From positions 3,035,241 to 3,099,240 of the forward strand of contig NZ_JAUSQZ010000001.1 of NCBI RefSeq assembly GCF_030811555.1: a stretch of 64,000 nucleotides of DNA, read 5' to 3'. Made by a program: the position numbers and the translations under genes. Origin of the DNA: Kineosporia succinea. GTDB taxonomy: Bacteria > Actinomycetota > Actinomycetes > Actinomycetales > Kineosporiaceae. Positions 18,615 to 26,571 of the stretch are shown here, piece by piece (positions within the stretch are counted from its first letter, which is position 1; every line of letters starts with the position of its first letter). The notes below the pieces were generated by a model. The model saw nothing but the letters and a program-made list of their open reading frames with translations, ran no database searches and had not been told where the DNA came from.

Positions 18615-19955
18615 ATGAGCCGACGCCTCTCAGTCCGCCCTGACCGCACCGCGAAACCCTCCGGCCGCCGCTGGAAGACGATGGTGGGCGCCTTCTCGGT
18701 AGCCGCCGTCGCCGCGGCCGTGGCTGCCACCACCATGCTCGGGTCGGGTGCGGCCACCGCCTCGCCCTCGCTGCCCACGCACCTGCTCACCGGCTACTGG
18801 CAGAACTTCGACAACGGCGCCAAAGCCCTGAAACTGTCCGAGGTTCCGACCAGCTACGGCATCGTGGCGGTGTCGTTCGCCGACGCCGTGGCGGGCAGGA
18901 CCGGCGCGATCGACTTCAACCTCGACACCTCGCTCGCCGGTGGCTACACCGACGCGCAGTTCAAGGCCGACGTGAAGACCCTCCAGGGCCGCGGCCAGAA
19001 GGTGATCATCTCGGTCGGTGGCCAGAACGGCACGATCACGCTGCCCGACGCCACCGCCGCGAACTCCTTCGCCGACAGCACGCTGGCCCTGATGGACGAG
19101 TACGGCTTCGACGGCGTCGACATCGACCTGGAGAACGCGCCGAACCTCACCAACATGACCACGGCGCTGAACAAGATCGCCGACGAGGCGGGCTCGAGCT
19201 TCGTGCTCACGATGGCCCCGGAGACCCTGTACGTGCAGGAGGGCGGCTCCTACCTCGCGCTCATCGACCAGGTGAAAGACCTGATCACCGTGGTCAACAC
19301 GCAGTACTACAACTCCGGCAGCATGCTCGGCCGCGACGGCAAGTCGTACAGCGCCGGCACGGTCGACTTCCAGACCGCGCTCGCCGACGTGCTGCTCAAC
19401 GGCCACCTGCGCGCCGACCAGGTCGGCCTCGGTCTGCCCGCCACCAGCCAGGCGGCCGGCAGCGGCTACGTCGACCCGTCGGTGGTGAACGCGGCGCTCG
19501 ACTGCCTCACCCAGGGCACCAACTGCGGCTCCTACAAGCCCGCCGCCAAGTACCCGACGCTGCGCGGCGCGATGACCTGGTCGATCAACTGGGACGCGGC
19601 GAACGGCTACAAGTGGGCGAACACCGTGGGCGGCCACCTGGCGAGCCTGCCCGGCGGCACGGGTGGTGACACGGGTGGAGGCACCGGCGGGGGCAGCACG
19701 CCCACCGTCGCGCCGACCGGCCCGGCCCAGCCCACGGCCGGCCCGACCGCGACCACCGGCCCGACCACCACGACCACGACGACCGCCCCGAGCCAGGGCT
19801 GCACCGGCCTGCAGGCGTGGAACAAGACCACGGCCTACACCGGCGGTACGAAGGTCTCGTACAACGGCCACGCCTGGTCGGCGAAGTGGTGGACGTACGG
19901 CGACACCCCGGGCCAGAACGCCCAGGACGTGTGGGTGGACGGCGGCGCCTGCTGA
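18615..19955 (+). CDS. Secreted GH18 chitinase with C-terminal chitin-binding module
   Basis: A 446-residue precursor. Residues 1-50 form a signal peptide with twin arginines (GRRWKT) and Ala-rich core ending ATAS. Residues ~55-350 are the GH18 barrel: SVGGQNG, then DGVDIDLE with catalytic Glu173. A Gly/Thr/Pro linker (GGDTGGGTGGG and TTTTTTT) joins a CBM5/12-type module at ~395-446 (LQAWNKTTAYTGGTKVSYNGH and AKWWTYGDTPG). It degrades chitin outside the cell. A strong terminator follows. No sugar-responsive operator was recognised upstream. Confidence 0.95.
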   Translation: MSRRLSVRPDRTAKPSGRRWKTMVGAFSVAAVAAAVAATTMLGSGAATASPSLPTHLLTGYWQNFDNGAKALKLSEVPTSYGIVAVSFADAVAGRTGAIDFNLDTSLAGGYTDAQFKADVKTLQGRGQKVIISVGGQNGTITLPDATAANSFADSTLALMDEYGFDGVDIDLENAPNLTNMTTALNKIADEAGSSFVLTMAPETLYVQEGGSYLALIDQVKDLITVVNTQYYNSGSMLGRDGKSYSAGTVDFQTALADVLLNGHLRADQVGLGLPATSQAAGSGYVDPSVVNAALDCLTQGTNCGSYKPAAKYPTLRGAMTWSINWDAANGYKWANTVGGHLASLPGGTGGDTGGGTGGGSTPTVAPTGPAQPTAGPTATTGPTTTTTTTAPSQGCTGLQAWNKTTAYTGGTKVSYNGHAWSAKWWTYGDTPGQNAQDVWVDGGAC

Positions 19956-19983
19956 GCCGCACATAGCCGCTCATCCCCTACCG

Positions 19984-20028
19984 CGCATGATCACGACCGG
20001 CTCGGATCCGGCCGTGATCATGCGTTTT
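19984..20028 (+). terminator. Chitinase gene terminator
   Basis: A 17-nt stem (CGCATGATCACGACCGG at 19984-20000 with 20008-20024, one mismatch), 7-nt loop, followed directly by TTTT. A textbook intrinsic terminator 28 bp after the chitinase stop. Confidence 0.9.
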
Positions 20029-20352
20029 GGGGTTCGTACGCGGTGCGGCGCCGGCGGCCCCGCCCGGCGTGCGCCCGGACGGGCCGCCGGACACGCACAG
20101 CACCCGGGCCGAGCACGGGCCGCGGCAGCGGTTGCGGCGATCGGCTGAAAGCGCCTGCGAGAAGGCAATGAACGTCGGCCGGCGACCGACTGGCGGCTCA
20201 CGCCCGGAGTGACCGGGAGAGCCGCCGATCGCGGGAGACGTTGAATGCAGCCCGGAGCCACCGAGCAGTCCCCGGTTCGCCGCCGGACCGTCTTCTGCAA
20301 TTCCGGCGGTACTGCCCGTTCCGAGGGCGTGTGCCCGAACTGCGTCCGGGCA

Positions 20353-20691
20353 AGATCATTTCCGTCGCCCCACCGCCGGCCCCGGTCCGGCGAGGCCGCC
20401 TCCGGGTCGTCCCCGGGGTGGCCGTGTTCGCCTTGCTGCTGGGCGGTGTCGGGCTCGGCGTGAAGAGTCCCGACGACGCGAACCGGGCGAACAGCCGGCT
20501 GCAGCGCACGCCGGACTCGCTGATCAGCAGCACGAGATCGACGCCCTGAGGAACTGCCGGGCCGGGTGATCAGTGCGCTCGGGAACATGCCCTACGGCGG
20601 CTACTCGCCGGCCGGGGCGAACCTGCGCGCCGTCGAGGCCGACTGCGACAGTGCGTACGCGGCCTTCTGGGGCCGTTTTCGGTCATCACCC
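20353..20691 (+). pseudogene. Possible frameshifted remnant of a small membrane protein gene
   Basis: Between the two terminators, coding-like stretches continue from frame to frame: RLRVVPGVAVFALLLGGVG (hydrophobic helix) in one frame, ADQQHEIDALRNCRAG in a second, then GNMPYGGYSPAGANLRAVE in a third, ending near AAFWGRF. Read together they look like one protein with an N-terminal helix and a soluble tail, broken by two frameshifts. No start codon with SD and no family match. It may be chance in high-GC DNA. Confidence 0.25.
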
Positions 20692-20743
20692 CGAAAACGG
20701 CAGGAGCGCCGCGCGTCCGGATGGGGGACGCGCGGCGCTCCTG
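20672..20743. terminator. Two stacked hairpins ending the GH16 gene
   Basis: Stem A: GCCGTTTTCGG (20672-20682) with 20691-20701, 11 bp perfect. Stem B: 18 bp perfect, 20701-20718 with 20726-20743, 7-nt loop. They abut and lie 12 bp beyond the stop of the minus-strand GH16 gene. Confidence 0.85.
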
Positions 20744-20755
20744 CTTCAGTGACCG

Positions 20756-21967
20756 CTACTTGAGTGACTGCGTGACGATCGAGTCGACCGCGACGGTGAG
20801 CGGCGTGGTCGGGGCCTGGATCGAGTTCGGGCGACCCTCGGCCGGCCAGCTGTTGGTGTGCCAGAAGTTCACCAGGAAGCTGGCCGGGCGGTTCGGGATG
20901 CGCTCGGCCGGACCCTGGTAGTCCCAGAGCGAGATCTCCTGGCCGTCGGTGGTCTTCAGCTTGAAGCTCACCCCGTCTTCGGCCCAGTCGATGGTGTAGT
21001 CGTTGTACGACTTCGAGGAGTCGAAGTCCTTCACGACCGGAACCGTGGCCGGGCTGGCCTGCCCGCCGCTCAGCACCTCTTTGCACTCACCCGAGAAGTC
21101 GGTGTAGTAGCAGGTCGAAATCACCTTGCCGGCCTTCAGATCCACGATCCGGGAGACGCGCTGCGACTTCTCCGTGCTGGCTTCGTAGTCGGTGTAGATC
21201 GTCAGGTTCAGCACGTCGGGACGGGCGCAGAGCACCTCGATGTCGATCTCGCTGTTGTCGGTGAGGCCGTCACCGTCCTGGTCGGTGCCGTCGTTGCCGT
21301 AGGTGAAGATGCCCGTCACCGCACCGGTGTTCGGCGCCGCCGAGCAGTCGGCGGTCTTGACCCGGCTGGTGAAGCTCCCGTAGGTGAACTCCTGCTTGGA
21401 GGCCACCTCGGCCGCGTTGCTGGGCGAGGCGCCCGCGCCGGCCGGGATGGTCAGGTTGAGGGCCTTGCCGTCGGTGGCGCCCGGGTCGCTGACCCCGCCC
21501 TTGACCGTGCTGCCGCCGCGCGCGTAGTTCGTGTAGAGCTCCGAGACCGTGCTGGTCCAGTTCTCCGTCTTCTTCGCGCCCGCGAAAACCGTTCCGGCCG
21601 GGACCGGCTGGGTGGTCGCGGTCTCTTCCGGGGTGGTCGCCTCCGGGCTTGCGGACGCGGTGGTGCTGGGCGTCGCCTCCGGGGTGGCCGTCGCGGACGG
21701 GGAGGCGGTGGAGGTGGGCCGCTTCTTCTTTTTCTTCTTCTTGACGATCTTGTGCGTGGTGCCGTCGGAGGCCGGGTAGGCGCTGCGCTTGTAGGCGACC
21801 GTGGCGGCTTCGTCCTGCGTGGTGGTGCTCTGCGGCTTCGACTGGTTGACGGCCACGGCGGCGGTGCCGCCCGCGGCCAGCACGAGCGCGGTGAGGGACG
21901 CGGAGACCAGGTACACGCGTCGCCGCCGGGTGTTCTTCATCGAACGGCGGGTCTGGACTTTGCTCAT
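20756..21967 (-). CDS. Secreted/membrane-anchored GH16-family glycoside hydrolase
   Basis: A 403-residue protein. An N-terminal Arg-rich segment and hydrophobic helix (residues 18-40) export or anchor it; a run of seven lysines (76-82) and a Ser/Thr/Pro/Ala linker (83-125) precede the catalytic domain. GH16 catalytic signature E-I-D-I-E at Glu240, Asp242, Glu244, preceded by a calcium-loop-like DQDGDGLTDN. The substrate (beta-1,3/1,4-glucan, xyloglucan, or other) cannot be decided. ATG 21967 has GGAGG about 10 nt upstream; ATG 21940 is an alternative. Terminated by strong hairpins at 20672-20743. Confidence 0.85.
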   Translation of the reverse strand: MSKVQTRRSMKNTRRRRVYLVSASLTALVLAAGGTAAVAVNQSKPQSTTTQDEAATVAYKRSAYPASDGTTHKIVKKKKKKKRPTSTASPSATATPEATPSTTASASPEATTPEETATTQPVPAGTVFAGAKKTENWTSTVSELYTNYARGGSTVKGGVSDPGATDGKALNLTIPAGAGASPSNAAEVASKQEFTYGSFTSRVKTADCSAAPNTGAVTGIFTYGNDGTDQDGDGLTDNSEIDIEVLCARPDVLNLTIYTDYEASTEKSQRVSRIVDLKAGKVISTCYYTDFSGECKEVLSGGQASPATVPVVKDFDSSKSYNDYTIDWAEDGVSFKLKTTDGQEISLWDYQGPAERIPNRPASFLVNFWHTNSWPAEGRPNSIQAPTTPLTVAVDSIVTQSLK

Positions 21968-22101
21968 CAGGTCAGGGCCTCCGAGGAACGTGGCCGCCGA
22001 ACGTCAGGAGATCGGCGGAACCTTCATTGCCTGGTGATCCTGCTGGTGAGAGGCTCAATGTCGGATCAAGCGCCCGGTAAAGCCTTCCTGTGCGGCACTT
22101 A

Positions 22102-23082
22102 TCAGGTGACGGAGGGTGTTCGGCTCTTCACGGTGCGGAAACCGGTGTTGGCCATCGAGGAGTCGGGGGTGTTCTGCGACCGGGCCGCGTTGCGGTAGCG
22201 GTTGCAGTACGACGGGTGACAGAGGAAAGAGCCGCCGCGCATGGCCTTCTGGCTCCCGGCCTGAGGGCCGCGCGGGTCGGTGACGGTGCCGGCGGTGAGG
22301 CAGAAGCGGTAGTAGGCCGGGTGCGCCCAGTCCGAGCACCACTCCCAGACGTTGCCGACGGTCTGCCACAGGCCGTACTCGTTGGGGGAGTAGGTGCGCA
22401 CCGGGGCGGTGGTGAGAAAGCCGTCCTCGAGCGTGTTCTGCTGCGGGAAGGTGCCCTGCCAGATGTTGCAGAGCCAGTCGCCGTCCGGCCTCTCCGCGTC
22501 TCCCCAGGGGTATCGCCGGCCGGGGTGACCGCCCCGCGCGGCTGCCTCCCACTCGGCCTCGGTGGGCAGGCGGCGTCCGGCCCAGGTGCAGTAGGCGTCG
22601 GCGTCGTTCCAGCTGATGTGGGTGACGGGGTGGTCGGGCCGGTCGTCGATGCCGGAGTGCCGCCCCTGGGGGTGCTTCCAGTCCGCGCCCCTCACGCCGA
22701 GCCACCACGGGGTGGCCGGGGGCTGGCCCAGGATGTCGGCCTCGTCGGCGGCGAGCGCCAGGTGGAACACCGCGGAGAAGCCGAAAGTCTCGGCCTCTGT
22801 GCGGTATCCGGTGGCGTCGGCGAAAACGGCCCAGTCGGCGTTGGTGACGCTGGTCGCGTCGATGCTGAACGGGGAGACGGTCACCGGGTGCACGGGGGTC
22901 TCGCCGTCGGGGAGCTTGCCGTCGCCGTGGTGGTCGCCCATCGCGAAGGTCTGGCCGGGGATCGGGCACTGCTCGATGCGGTGCTCTCCCGAGGCCGCCC
23001 GGATCTGCGGCCGGGCGAGGCGATCGCCCGGTGGGCGGGCGGGTGCACAGCAGGCGTGGTCGGTGGTGTCGTCGGGCTGCAC
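22102..23082 (-). CDS. Formylglycine-generating enzyme (FGE-type, both active-site Cys present)
   Basis: A 326-residue FGE/sulfatase-modifying-factor protein. It converts the cysteine of a CxPxR motif in sulfatases to formylglycine, using Cu(I) and O2. Seen: [51 protein letters not shown] and [19 protein letters not shown] with the copper-binding pair Cys288/Cys293, so it is a true FGE rather than a general fold member. Its own N-terminus contains C-C-A-P-A-R (Cys11-Arg16), a CxPxR match. Start is GTG 23082 without a clear SD. No sulfatase lies in the window. It is 54 bp downstream of the gene at 23137. Confidence 0.92.
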   Translation of the reverse strand: MQPDDTTDHACCAPARPPGDRLARPQIRAASGEHRIEQCPIPGQTFAMGDHHGDGKLPDGETPVHPVTVSPFSIDATSVTNADWAVFADATGYRTEAETFGFSAVFHLALAADEADILGQPPATPWWLGVRGADWKHPQGRHSGIDDRPDHPVTHISWNDADAYCTWAGRRLPTEAEWEAAARGGHPGRRYPWGDAERPDGDWLCNIWQGTFPQQNTLEDGFLTTAPVRTYSPNEYGLWQTVGNVWEWCSDWAHPAYYRFCLTAGTVTDPRGPQAGSQKAMRGGSFLCHPSYCNRYRNAARSQNTPDSSMANTGFRTVKSRTPSVT

Positions 23083-23136
23083 GGTTCACGATGGCACATC
23101 CCTGCCCGTACGCAGGGCAGGGATGCGCGGATCGGA

Positions 23137-23679
23137 TCAGCTCGTGAGCCTGCCCGACGCGACGTCGGCCGCGACGGTGCGGATGCAGTCCTCGAACGAG
23201 CCCTGCACGACCGTGCCGCAGCAGGCCAGCATGAGGTTGAAGGGCTGGCCGAAGTTCTCGATCGTCATCCCGTCGCGGTCCACGGCCGAGCCGTCGTCGC
23301 GGCGCGTGATCGGCGGGTAGTGCAGTTCGGTGCGCTCGACCGCGGTGGCCGGGCCCTGCGTCCACCCGTAGACGGCCTTGCCCCGGCCGAAGCCGTAACC
23401 GACCTCCCAACAGGTGCCGGCGTCCGGGTCGGGACCGCGGAACGGGTTGAAGTTGCCGACCACCGCGTCGGCGCGCTCGATCATCTCGACGTTGATGCGG
23501 AAGATGGCGGCGGCCAGTTCGGCGCCGCTCAGTTCGTCGAGGTCCGTCTTGTCGTCGCCGTCGAGCGGGGAGATCGGCTCGAGGCCGTGCTCGACGCAGA
23601 TCTGGCGCATCTTCTCGGCGCGCTGCGGGCCGTCGGGGGCGAAGACCTCGAAGCCGGCGAGGTACAGGCGGGCTGACAT
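23137..23679 (-). CDS. Nucleoside 2-deoxyribosyltransferase-like protein
   Basis: A 180-residue protein with the family's LYLAGFEVFAPD N-terminus, a DAVVGNFNPFRGPDPDAGT segment holding the catalytic region and an EVGYGFGRGKAVYGW motif. Such enzymes exchange bases between deoxynucleosides, or act as nucleotide N-glycosidases in the broader family. ATG 23679 begins SARLYLAG. It is first of a two-gene unit with the FGE gene; the link between the two is not obvious. Substrate undetermined. Confidence 0.8.
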   Translation of the reverse strand: MSARLYLAGFEVFAPDGPQRAEKMRQICVEHGLEPISPLDGDDKTDLDELSGAELAAAIFRINVEMIERADAVVGNFNPFRGPDPDAGTCWEVGYGFGRGKAVYGWTQGPATAVERTELHYPPITRRDDGSAVDRDGMTIENFGQPFNLMLACCGTVVQGSFEDCIRTVAADVASGRLTS

Positions 23680-24199
23680 GTGGATGCCTTCCGGTCATGG
23701 GTGCGTGACGGGTTGGCCTGGCGATATCGAGAAGGATTGTCCAGAGCCGCCGGCCATCCCGGTGCTGGTCCGGGTGGCGGGAGCCGGATCGTCGCACGTC
23801 GCCGGGCGGGCGGCCAAGTCGGGTCGCGGCGTTACTTCGAGGTTAAATCCCGAGCTGGATCCGGCTGATGTCCGTTTTCGTCGCATCGCCGGTGGCTACC
23901 TTCACTCCTACGAGCCCAACGCGACAGGTGACGGAGAGGATGGTGCGGCGATGAGGAGCGACTCCGGTTGCTGGCGCCGGTCCAACTCTCGTGCGCCCGG
24001 TCGTTCCTGACTCGTTCCCCGGGCATCTGACGCCCTGCTGAGGTTCGCCTCGTCCTTTCCGGCCCACCGCGCGACGACGCCGGTCCGGCCCGTTCTGTCT
24101 TTACCGCGTACGTGAGCGCCCCGTCGTCCCTGTCGGTGGCCGGCTCAATATGCCCCACGTCGTCGCCCCTGCCCGGGCGGCCCGGTGAAAGGTCCCTCC
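23680..24199. other. Intergenic region with possible short upstream ORF
   Basis: A 520-bp divergent interval. It probably carries the promoters for the gene at 23679 (minus) and the ABC operon at 24200 (plus). A 19-codon ORF at 23951-24010 (MRSDSGCWRRSNSRAPGRS) with GGAGAGG about 13 nt upstream could be a leader peptide. I compared the stretch by eye with TPP and SAM riboswitch cores and saw no match. Nothing else stands out. Confidence 0.3.
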
Positions 24200-25222
24200 A
24201 TGTCCCGCAACGCCTTCCGTGTCCCCGTCGCGATCGCGGCGCTCACCGGGCTGCTCGCCGCCTGTGGTTCCGGTGGTTCGTCGGCCGAAAGTGGTTCGTC
24301 GACAGCCACTCTGCAGCTCGGCTGGATCGCCAACGTCGAGAACGCCGGGCCGTACACCGGTCTGGACAAGGGGTACTACGAGGCCGAAGGGGTGGACCTG
24401 ACCATCACCCCGGGTGGCCCCAGTACGACCGTCGAGCCCCTGGTCGCCAGCGGAAAGGCGCTCGTGGGGCTCAGTTCCACGGACGTCATCGCCCGGGCGG
24501 TGGCCGAGGGGGCCCCGCTGAAGATCATCGCAGCCACGCTGCAGCAGAACCCGACGAGCATCATGTCGCTCGCCGACAACCCGGTGAACACGCTGGCCGA
24601 CCTGGCGGGCAAGAAGCTGTGCGTCCAGACCAGCGGGCAGTCGGTGATCAACGCGGTGCTCGAGGGCAACGGCATCGACCCGGACGACGTGTCGATGGTG
24701 CCGGCGGACTTCGACCCGGCGCCACTGGTGGCCGGGGACTGCGACGCGTTCGTCTCGCTGCTGAACAACCAGCCGCTGACGCTCAAGGCCCAGGGCGTGG
24801 AGACCACCACCTTCCTGCTCAGCGACTACGGGTACAACGCCTGGGGCAACGTGCTCTTCACCACCGACGAGGCGCTGGCCGACGACGAGTCGCGCAAGAC
24901 CCTCGAGGGGATCGTCAAGGGCACGGCCAAGGGCTGGGACGACGCGCTGGCCGACACCGACGCGGCGGCCGAGCTGATGGTGAACGGCCCGGGCAAGGAC
25001 CAGAACCTCGACCTGGCGCAGCAGAAGCTGGCCATGGCCGAGTTCACCGACCTGATCAAGACCGACGAGACCACCGCGAACGGCCTGCTCTCGATGAGCG
25101 CCGAGGGTATCGCCGGCAACGTGAAGACGATGCAGGACATCGGCGTCCCCGGTGACGACCTCGCGTCCCTCTTCGACACCAGCATCCTTGAGGCCGTCTA
25201 CGCCGACGGCACCGATCTGTAA
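24200..25222 (+). CDS. NitT/TauT-type ABC transporter substrate-binding lipoprotein
   Basis: A 340-residue lipoprotein with lipobox LLAACGSGG (lipid Cys near residue 21) and an NMT1/THI5-like periplasmic-binding fold: LGWIANVENAGPYTGLDKGYYEAEGVDLTITPGG at the start of the domain (residues ~38-72), and VGLSSTDVIARAVAEGAPL. Family ligands are aliphatic sulfonates, nitrate, pyrimidine thiamine precursors or riboflavin. ATG 24200 has AAAGG 7 nt upstream; GTG 24185 is less likely. First gene of a four-gene operon. Confidence 0.92.
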   Translation: MSRNAFRVPVAIAALTGLLAACGSGGSSAESGSSTATLQLGWIANVENAGPYTGLDKGYYEAEGVDLTITPGGPSTTVEPLVASGKALVGLSSTDVIARAVAEGAPLKIIAATLQQNPTSIMSLADNPVNTLADLAGKKLCVQTSGQSVINAVLEGNGIDPDDVSMVPADFDPAPLVAGDCDAFVSLLNNQPLTLKAQGVETTTFLLSDYGYNAWGNVLFTTDEALADDESRKTLEGIVKGTAKGWDDALADTDAAAELMVNGPGKDQNLDLAQQKLAMAEFTDLIKTDETTANGLLSMSAEGIAGNVKTMQDIGVPGDDLASLFDTSILEAVYADGTDL

Positions 25223-25234
25223 GGAAACTCCCCC

Positions 25235-25816
25235 ATGCCTGTGCACTTCTCCGAAGACCCGTGGACCCACGTCAGCAGCAAGCGCGGCTACCCGGCCGAC
25301 GAGCTGATCTCCACGCTGCAGAAGTCGATCCGCCGCGGTGACACGAAGCTCGCGCTGCTGGTGGCCCGCGAGATGTACGAGAGCTCGGCCGCTCTCGAGG
25401 AGATGATGTGGGCCCGTCTGTGCGTGATCTCCTGCGAGGACACCGGTGACGGCACGTTCAGCGAGCCGGTCGTGCTCAACTCGCTCTACCAGATGCACGA
25501 GCGGCTCGACCGGAGCTTCGGCGACCGCTGGCTGTTCGCCGTGCACGCGGTGCGGTTCCTCAGCGACCGGGTCAAGGACCGCTCGTCGGACGAGTGGGCG
25601 AACATCGCCATGCACCTGATCAACTCCTCCGACAAGCCTTTCGAGATCCCGGAGTACGCCCTCGACGTGCACACCCGGCGGGGGCAGGAGTCGGGCCGGA
25701 CGGTCGAGCACTTCTGGGAGACCGCCTCACACGTGGAGAACGAGCGGCCCGGCCGCGACCACACGCTGCGCGACGAGATCCGTTCCTTGCAGAGGTCGGG
25801 GCAGTGGAAGGGGTGA
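25235..25816 (+). CDS. Standalone RarA/MgsA C-terminal-like helical protein
   Basis: A 193-residue soluble protein. WTHVSSKRGYPADELISTLQKSIRRGDTKLA (residues ~10-40), ALEEMMWARLCVISCEDTGDG and a later AVRFLSDRVKDRSSDEWANIA match the helical C-terminal tetramerisation region of the clamp-loader-like ATPase RarA/MgsA, where KSIRGSD and EDIG are landmarks. There is no AAA ATPase domain. It sits 12 bp after the binding-protein gene and overlaps the ATPase gene by 4 bp, so it is firmly inside a transport operon. Its role there is unknown. Confidence 0.65.
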   Translation: MPVHFSEDPWTHVSSKRGYPADELISTLQKSIRRGDTKLALLVAREMYESSAALEEMMWARLCVISCEDTGDGTFSEPVVLNSLYQMHERLDRSFGDRWLFAVHAVRFLSDRVKDRSSDEWANIAMHLINSSDKPFEIPEYALDVHTRRGQESGRTVEHFWETASHVENERPGRDHTLRDEIRSLQRSGQWKG

Positions 25817-26571
25817 GTGAGGGCCTCTTCGCGGCCGGCCTGGTCAAGGAGTTCGAGACCCGTGACGGCACCGTGCGGGCGCTGGAGAACGTCGACCTGG
25901 CCACCCGGCGCGGCGAGTTCACCGCGCTGCTCGGCCCGTCCGGGTGCGGTAAGTCCACCCTGCTGAGGATCTTCGCCGGGCTCGACTCCGCCTCGTCCGG
26001 GCAGGCCCGGGTGCACGGCGGCGATCCTTCGCGAGCGCGGCTGAATCATCAGGTGGGCGTGGCCTTCCAGGACGCCGCGCTGCTGCCCTGGCGCTCGGTG
26101 CGGTCGAACATCGCGCTGGCGCAGGAGGTCTGCGGGCGCAGGCGGGACTGGGCCGAGGTCGACTCGCTGATCGATCTGGTCGGGCTGAAGGGATTCGAGA
26201 GGGCCCGGCCGAACCAGCTGTCGGGCGGTATGCGGCAGCGCGTCTCGCTGGCCCGGGCGCTGGCCGTGCAGCCCGAGATCCTCATGCTCGACGAGCCGTT
26301 CGGGGCGCTGGACGAGGTCACCCGGCACCGCATGAACCTCGAGCTGCAGCGCATCTGGAGCGAGCGGGCCACCACCACGCTGCTGGTCACGCACTCGATC
26401 TCGGAGGCCGTGTTCCTGGCCGACCGGGTGGTGCTGATGGCTGCCCGGCCCGGCCGGGTGGTGGAGATCGTGGACATCGACTTCCCTCGCCCGCGCACGG
26501 CCGAGCTGCTGCAGTCCAAGGAGTTCCACGAGATCTGCGACCACCTGGCGCTGGGGTTGTTCGCGTCGTGA
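25813..26571 (+). CDS. NitT/TauT-type ABC transporter ATP-binding protein
   Basis: A 252-residue ATPase: Walker A GPSGCGKST, Q-loop FQDAALLPW, signature LSGGMRQRV, Walker B ILMLDEPFGALD, switch VTHSISEAV, all typical of SsuB/TauB-type importers. The frame is open far upstream, but GTG 25813 overlaps the previous stop as GTGA with GGAAGGG before it. The C-terminal EICDHLALGLFAS ends in a GTGA overlap with the permease. Confidence 0.94.
   Translation: MSEGLFAAGLVKEFETRDGTVRALENVDLATRRGEFTALLGPSGCGKSTLLRIFAGLDSASSGQARVHGGDPSRARLNHQVGVAFQDAALLPWRSVRSNIALAQEVCGRRRDWAEVDSLIDLVGLKGFERARPNQLSGGMRQRVSLARALAVQPEILMLDEPFGALDEVTRHRMNLELQRIWSERATTTLLVTHSISEAVFLADRVVLMAARPGRVVEIVDIDFPRPRTAELLQSKEFHEICDHLALGLFAS

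Noticed and set aside
23680-24199. TPP or SAM riboswitch before the NMT1-like transporter
   Set aside because: No CUGAGA/ACCUGA pair or SAM core was recognisable, so no riboswitch is called.
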